From JBIOWF01 sp044868295 (GTDB lineage: Bacteria > Actinomycetota > Actinomycetes > Streptosporangiales > Streptosporangiaceae): a DNA stretch of 7,522 nucleotides. The stretch covers positions 1 to 7,522 of the forward strand of contig JBIOWF010000255.1 of assembly GCA_044868295.1 (NCBI GenBank), read 5' to 3'. Positions 6,296-7,522 of this stretch are shown here, in pieces. The position numbers and the translations under genes were made by a program. Position 1 is the first letter of the stretch; the number at the start of each line of letters is the position of its first letter. Under the pieces are notes generated by a model. That model did not search any database. It had not been told where the DNA came from and was given only the letters and a program-made list of their open reading frames with translations.

Positions 6296-7149
6296 CAGCC
6301 GGCCTGCCTGGCATCGGCGGGTCGGCCATAGCTGTAGTACGGCCCGTAATACCCGGACAGCGGACGTTCATCGCCGTTGAAGACGAGGCCGATGAGCTTG
6401 GCGGGGTCCAGGACGTTCAGCGCGTCCGCGACGAGCTGCCGTGGGGTCTTGTGGGCCGCCACCACCATGACGAAGCCGTCCACCCACTTGGCGATGACCC
6501 GGCAGTCCGGCACGGCGAGGAGAGGTGGCGCGTCCACCACGATGTAGTCGTACCGGCGGCGGGCGTCCTCCAGCACTTCTCCGACGCGTGGGGCCGCGAG
6601 GGTTTCGTAGACGGCGTCGGGGCGCCGGCCGGCCGGTAGGACGGCGAAGTTGAGCACGGAGTCGCGGTACACCACTTCGTCCAGGGAAAGGGCGGGATCG
6701 GAGATGAGGTCCGCCAGCCCCGGGTGGCCCCCGTGAAGCCCGAGATACCGTCCCGCGGAGGACCAGCGGAGGTCGGCGTCCAACAGCAGGACCCGGAGAT
6801 CGGAGGCCTGGGCCAGCACCGCGGCCAGGTTGATGGCGGTGGTTGTCTTGCCGTCACCGGGGGCGGGACTCGAAATGGCGATCACGCCGAGTCCGCCCCG
6901 CGTTTGCTCCAGGGCATGGCGGAGGACCTGGTACTGCCCCGTCTCGAACGACTCGGGCGCGAAGAGAGCCACGAGGTGTGGGTCGTTCCCTCTGGGGCGC
7001 ATTCCGGTCCGCTCCTGAGGCAGGCGCGGCTGACGAGAGGGCTCGCGCGCTTCGGCCATGGCGGCGCCGTCCCCGTCTCGTCGCCCGAGCGGAACTCCGG
7101 GACTCCACTGCGGCCTGACGTCCGCGGCCGCCCGTAACCGGTTGATCAT
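6229..7149 (-). CDS. Cytoplasmic tyrosine autokinase / CpsD-CapB-type P-loop ATPase (EPS)
   Basis: This bacterial tyrosine kinase (BY-kinase) of 306 residues normally partners a Wzz-like membrane protein to control polymer length and export. Its P-loop core has Walker A SPAPGDGKTTT (94-104), Walker A' LLLDADLR (121-128) and Walker B YIVVDAPP (202-209). A probable disordered, Arg/Pro-rich extension of about 55 residues comes first. The C-terminal tail has a tyrosine cluster, SGYYGPYYSYG (265-275, five tyrosines), the expected autophosphorylation site. No membrane helix is present, so the catalytic half is a separate polypeptide from the chain-length protein encoded 40 nt upstream, as in CapA/CapB or exosortase-linked EPS loci, rather than a fused Wzc. 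The ATG at 7149 has AGGAG 4 nt upstream; an internal ATG at 7059 has no good ribosome site. The 3' end may overlap the sugar-transferase start. Confidence 0.92.
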   Translation of the reverse strand: MINRLRAAADVRPQWSPGVPLGRRDGDGAAMAEAREPSRQPRLPQERTGMRPRGNDPHLVALFAPESFETGQYQVLRHALEQTRGGLGVIAISSPAPGDGKTTTAINLAAVLAQASDLRVLLLDADLRWSSAGRYLGLHGGHPGLADLISDPALSLDEVVYRDSVLNFAVLPAGRRPDAVYETLAAPRVGEVLEDARRRYDYIVVDAPPLLAVPDCRVIAKWVDGFVMVVAAHKTPRQLVADALNVLDPAKLIGLVFNGDERPLSGYYGPYYSYGRPADARQAGWWARARNHVAGVFSGRHASPSG

Positions 7150-7153
7150 CGGG

Positions 7154-7158
7154 CTCCT
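7154..7158 (-). promoter_or_regulatory. Shine-Dalgarno site of the tyrosine-kinase gene
   Basis: AGGAG on the minus strand, 4 nt before the ATG at 7147-7149. It supports the upstream start, so the poorly conserved basic N-terminal extension of the kinase is probably translated. Confidence 0.7.
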
Positions 7159-7189
7159 GATTCGCGCTGAGCGTTCATTCCGCCCGCCC

Positions 7190-7522
7190 TCAGGAAGGGT
7201 TCCGCACCAGCATCCAGACCAGATCGTCGTTGCCGTGCGCGACGTAGTAGGAGGCGCCGGCGATCAACGCCAGGCCCACCGCGGCCCCGGCGACCGCGAG
7301 CACGGCGCGTCGGCGCCGGCGCCGGGACTCGCTCGCGGCGGCGATGCGCGGGATGCTCGCCAGCACGCCTACTCTGGTGAACGCGCGAAGGTCGTCCACC
7401 GTGTGGAACGAAGTGTCGAGCCGTTCGGCCAGCACGGCTGCGCCCGCTGCTACCGCGAGCGAAAGCATCGTGCCGACGAGCAGAAGCCGCCGGCGATTGG
7501 GCGCCGCCGGCGCTTGCGAGGG
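7190..7522 (-). CDS. Wzz/GumC-like polysaccharide chain-length determinant, C-terminal fragment
   Basis: The reading frame is open through the right edge of the window, so the gene is 5'-truncated here. The last 110 residues are present; a methionine at 7468 is internal, not the start. The fragment begins with a proline-rich PSQAPAAPNRRR segment, then a membrane helix (about 13-33), E33-R-L-DTSF and TVDDL (41-45), and VGVLASIP (51-58). This is the typical end of Wzz-family proteins, where the second membrane helix is followed by a short cytoplasmic tail. Unusually for classical Wzz, a basic stretch of six arginines is followed by a further hydrophobic helix (about 73-94) and NDDLVWMLVRNPS. 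I associate this tail with chain-length proteins of EpsH/PEP-CTERM-type EPS loci. It acts in the inner membrane with the kinase encoded next to control polymer length and export. Confidence 0.85.
   Translation of the reverse strand, partial: PSQAPAAPNRRRLLLVGTMLSLAVAAGAAVLAERLDTSFHTVDDLRAFTRVGVLASIPRIAAASESRRRRRRAVLAVAGAAVGLALIAGASYYVAHGNDDLVWMLVRNPS

Noticed and set aside
7307..7325. GC-rich tandem-like CGGCGC repeat
   Set aside because: It is explained by six consecutive arginine codons in the Wzz-like tail; not an independent repeat.

Overview
This is a high-GC window with dense bacterial genes, all on the minus strand, and no tRNA, rRNA, IS element or CRISPR array. The gene set (Wzz-like chain-length protein, tyrosine autokinase, EpsB/WbaP-like initiating sugar transferase, nucleotide-sugar dehydrogenase) indicates a Gram-negative-type exopolysaccharide locus. 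The sugar transferase and the chain-length tail resemble the versions found in exosortase (XrtA/EpsH) PEP-CTERM loci of Proteobacteria and related high-GC phyla. The sequence does not fix the phylum, and no exosortase or PEP-CTERM protein lies in the window.

Layout in transcription order (right to left): the C-terminal 110 codons of a Wzz/GumC-like chain-length determinant (7190 to the window edge); a separate cytoplasmic BY-kinase/CpsD-type ATPase (6229-7149); a polyprenyl-phosphate sugar transferase (4793-6295); a zinc-finger SAM methyltransferase (3850-4788); a YvcK/GlmR-type protein of the CofD-like family (2843-3844); and a UDP-N-acetylhexosamine/UDP-glucose 6-dehydrogenase (1536-2846). 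Spacings are 40 nt, an overlap (or 14-nt gap), 4 nt, 5 nt and a 4-nt ATGA overlap. These six genes are therefore almost certainly one operon whose promoter lies outside the window.

After a 329-nt non-coding gap (1207-1535) holding two stem-loops and an orphan Shine-Dalgarno-like sequence comes a separately expressed secreted protein (43-1206). It has a signal peptide, a choice-of-anchor-P-like region and a post-COAP-1-like C-terminal domain, but no recognisable anchor.

Inferred joint role: the dehydrogenase makes a uronic-acid precursor; the sugar transferase loads the first sugar phosphate on undecaprenyl phosphate; the kinase and Wzz-like protein control polymerisation and export; the methyltransferase may decorate the glycan. 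The YvcK/GlmR homologue, whose known relatives bind UDP-GlcNAc and tune its synthesis, may couple precursor supply to polymer production. The secreted protein could be a matrix component. The most unusual point is YvcK/GlmR translationally coupled to a UDP-sugar dehydrogenase inside an EPS operon.
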